From Vesta saturnalis (lineage: Eukaryota > Arthropoda > Insecta > Coleoptera > Lampyridae): a stretch of 64,000 nucleotides of DNA. The DNA lies in NCBI GenBank assembly GCA_036346205.1, contig JARFJB010001167.1, forward strand, positions 1,521,001-1,585,000, read 5' to 3'. Positions 61,450 to 64,000 of this stretch are shown here, one piece after another (position 1 is the first letter of the stretch; every line of letters starts with the position of its first letter). The position numbers and the translations under genes were made by a program. The notes beneath the pieces are model-generated. The model saw only the letters and a program-made list of their open reading frames with translations, was not told the DNA's origin and made no database searches.

Positions 61450-64000
61450 TATTTAATATAAATATACAGTGTTTAAGATATAAGTTTGTCGAATTGGAAG
61501 CATTTTAACAGATTTTAGTTTAGATTTTCACTTCATATGTGTTCAGGAACACTGGTTGGAGAATACAGAAATATGTAACGGACTCAAACTAGGTTCCTGG
61601 ATAGTAGCGTCCCATTTATGTAGAAAGAACAGTATTCATGGTGGCGTCTTAATTTTATTAAATCTCACATAGCCTTTAATGTTATCACACAAATTCAAGA
61701 GCTATCAAAAGAAGTTGAGTGAGTTTTCTGCCATTTATTGTACGACGTATAATACTGTAATAGTATCACTGTATAGATCTCCGCTGGGCGATTTTAAAGT
61801 GTTCTTATATTGTTTAAATTCAGTGTTAAACTACTTGCAAAAATATGATCGTGTGATAATATCGGGGGATTTTAATGTCAAATTCAACACAAACGATTCT
61901 AATGCTACTTTAGTTACCGATCTGGTCAGGTCATATGGTTTTGTATTAACTAATACAATGCCCACGAGAAAAAATAATTGTTTAGACAACATTCTTATTA
62001 ATTTTGAAATCAATACCTTTGAATCATCAGTTATTGATACAAAAATGTCAGACCACTTAGGAGTATCATTAATTGTTAGTGTTGAAGATGCAAATGACAG
62101 TGTTGAATTAAAGATAACTACATCTCAACCAATTACTCAAAAAGGTTGTAACATGTTCTTTAATATTTTTAATAATTTGTCTTGGAATTTTATGGAAGAT
62201 GCAAGCTTAGGCACAAATTCTAAGTTTACAATCTTTTATGAAAATTTTCAAGATGCTTTTCAATTAGCATTTCCACAACGTCATTTTAAAGTTTATAAGA
62301 ATAAAAACAATTTACAGTGGTTCAATGATGATATAAAATCATTACGTAATCAATTTCATTGCCTAACTGATTTATATCGTCAATATAAGACAGATGAATT
62401 TAGGAAAATGCCAATATAGCTCGTAACAAATATAAAAAGCTATAGCTAATGCAAAAATAGCTGCAAATGATAAGTTTATATCACACGCAACAAGCTCTAC
62501 AAAAGCAATGTGAAGATTATAAACTCACATAGGTACAAGAAAAATTATTCTGGGCCGGTTGGCATCACTGCAAATGAATTCAACGTGTATTTCAATAATA
62601 TATCTACCAGTATAGTACAAAATTACCTAAACCATCTACAGATCCGATAATTTTAAACAATAGCAGAACGAACTCTCAATTTAGTTTTAAACAGGTTTCT
62701 GAAATGGAAATACGAGATTCGTTAAAATCACTAAAATCCAGCACTACAAGAGATGTCTATGGATTTCAACCTATATCATCAAAAAGTAGATAAGTCAATA
62801 TGTATCGCCCTAACAAAACTTGTAAATTTAACCTTAAAGACAGGCATATTTCCTGATTTACTCAAAGTGGCTAACATAATACCTTTATTCAACTCGGGAG
62901 ATGTAAACGACATTAGCAATTACAGGCCTATATCGATATTACCTGTTTTTCTAAGGTCTTTGAAAAAGTAATATATAATCAAATATCAATTTATTTTGAA
63001 TCACATGATCTCTTTCATAGTCGCAGTATGGGTACAGAAGAAAAAAAAATACAATGGGGCCTTAGCTAATTTGGTTAATACTACTTCATGCTGTTTTGAA
63101 AAAGGCGAATATCTACTTGCAATGTTTCTTGACCTATCCAGAGCTTTCGACTGTGTATCACATGAAATCATGTTACGTAAATTACAAATATTTTACAATT
63201 TTGATAGTAATAGCTTAAAAGTCATAAAATCATATTTAACAAATAGATTTCACCAAGTAACAGTGAACGGCAAGATATCTGGTACACTTGAGGTAAATAG
63301 AGGCGTGCCTCAAGGGTCAATTTAGGACCGTTGTTGTTTTTAATCTTTTTAACGACTTCCCATGTACATCAGCAGTATTTTTGATCCTATCTTATATGCT
63401 GATGACACTACATATTAATAAAATCTAAACGATTAGCAGAGCTTTTACAACTAAATTGGAAATTCAGACGCTAGCACAAAACTGGTGCATCAATAATGAA
63501 CTATGCTTAAATAGTAAGAAAACAAAACATTGATTTTGTCATTACGACCTCATTTGTATACAAATCCGACATCAGTAAATTTTTAGGAATACTGTTAGAC
63601 CCTAAATTAAAATTTGCTCTTGAAATAGATAAAATCAGTTCTAAAATCTGTAAGTCAATTTTTATCTTCCGTCGATTGAGAGAAAATGTCGCAAAAAAGA
63701 TATTAATAACCACCTATTTTGCAACAATTGACTGTCTACTCAATTATGGCATACTCGTATGGGGTGGGTGTCCGGCATCTTCTAGAGCTTTTAAATTACA
63801 GAGACGGGCATTGCGGATTATTAGCTCTCTAGGATACAGAGATGATTGCAAAACCCAATTTCAAAAATTGCGTATTTTGACTCTGCCTTCTAAGTTTATT
63901 TTAGAGAGTATTTTATATGCCAAACTAAATTTAAATTTAAACTCCTATAATTTACAATCTGACCAGCATGAATACAACACACGAAATAAGGGTAATATTT
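61450..64000 (+). pseudogene. LINE ORF2: EEP endonuclease and reverse transcriptase, broken, incomplete
   Basis: The endonuclease starts about 61450 (INIQCLRYKFVELEA, CVQEHWLEN with the metal-binding Glu). A frame break follows, and then 61679-62419 has IISGDFNVKFN and the terminal MSDHLG. The RT has SSTTRDVYGFQPISS (about 62735), NIIPLFNSGDVNDISNYRPI (about 62875), LAMFLDLSRAFDCVSHE (about 63118, first Asp), RGVPQGSI (about 63300), YADDTT (63395-63412, catalytic Asp pair) and FLGILLDPKLKF (about 63580). The C-terminal block FATIDCLLNYGILVWGG (about 63720) and QRRALRIISSLGYRDD follow. Stops and frameshifts occur at about 61665, 62420, 62790, 62970 and 63325. Confidence 0.85.

Larger units (their letters stand above)
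60125..64000 (+). mobile_element. Non-LTR retrotransposon (CR1/Jockey-group LINE), 5' truncated, runs off the window
   Basis: Two ORF regions in LINE order: ORF1 (60125-61419) with SAP, coiled-coil and SGNH-esterase segments, and ORF2 (about 61450 to the window end) with an EEP endonuclease and RT. It lacks an ATG and a 5' UTR. The C-terminal HEYNTRNKGN motif appears at 63970, so only the last part of ORF2 and the 3' UTR lie beyond the window. Confidence 0.85.

Overview
The window looks like a gene-poor, AT-rich, repeat-saturated stretch of an animal genome, most probably an insect. The only host gene recognised is the 3' end of spermine synthase, with ordinary GT-AG introns. The rest is dominated by element classes common together in insects: Penelope-like (PLE), IS630/Tc1/mariner, pogo, hAT, piggyBac and non-LTR elements. 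A beetle is a guess from general repeat character, not from a diagnostic sequence.

Layout. 1-1317: last five exons of spermine synthase. 3018-6056: intron-bearing Tc1/IS630-like transposon between two copies of a ~200 bp repeat. 6240-7760: degenerate tandem repeats. 7911-10816: PLE family-1 copy 1, split by a 1,140 bp insertion. 11500-12480: extreme AT-rich tract. 12481-16130: inverted pair of a gene-like repeat unit (copies A and A') full of AC/ACGC minisatellite. 17560-20370: PLE copy 2. 20371-28460: about 8 kb with no recognisable gene. 28464-29780: TG-rich satellite with a ~0.5 kb duplication. 30679-31657: mariner-like relic with long terminal inverted repeats. 32497-36290: PLE copy 3, a large head-to-head inverted structure. 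36831-38438: repeat family RA and a hAT-like MITE. 39165-41705: copy B of the gene-like repeat, with its first coding exon open. 44783-45760: inverted second RA copy. 46330-47830: a different PLE (family 2) with a tRNA-like segment and a hammerhead-like core. 47835-48330: piggyBac relic. 49150-49650: Jockey-like relic. 49722-51080: pogo/Tigger relic. 51586-58910: mariner-like element with ~0.9 kb TIRs, carrying a nested hAT (53631-58013). 60125-64000: LINE with SAP, coiled-coil and SGNH-esterase ORF1 segments plus an EN-RT ORF2 running off the window.

Almost all transposon reading frames are broken. The best preserved is the hAT transposase, interrupted by one in-frame stop. The points most worth a second look are the hammerhead-like cores that recur with one architecture in three PLE-type 3' ends, the inverted 5' partial copies of PLE family 1, the three-copy spliced-looking gene/minisatellite unit, and the SAP plus esterase ORF1 of the LINE. 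Everything was read by eye; no alignment or database search was run.
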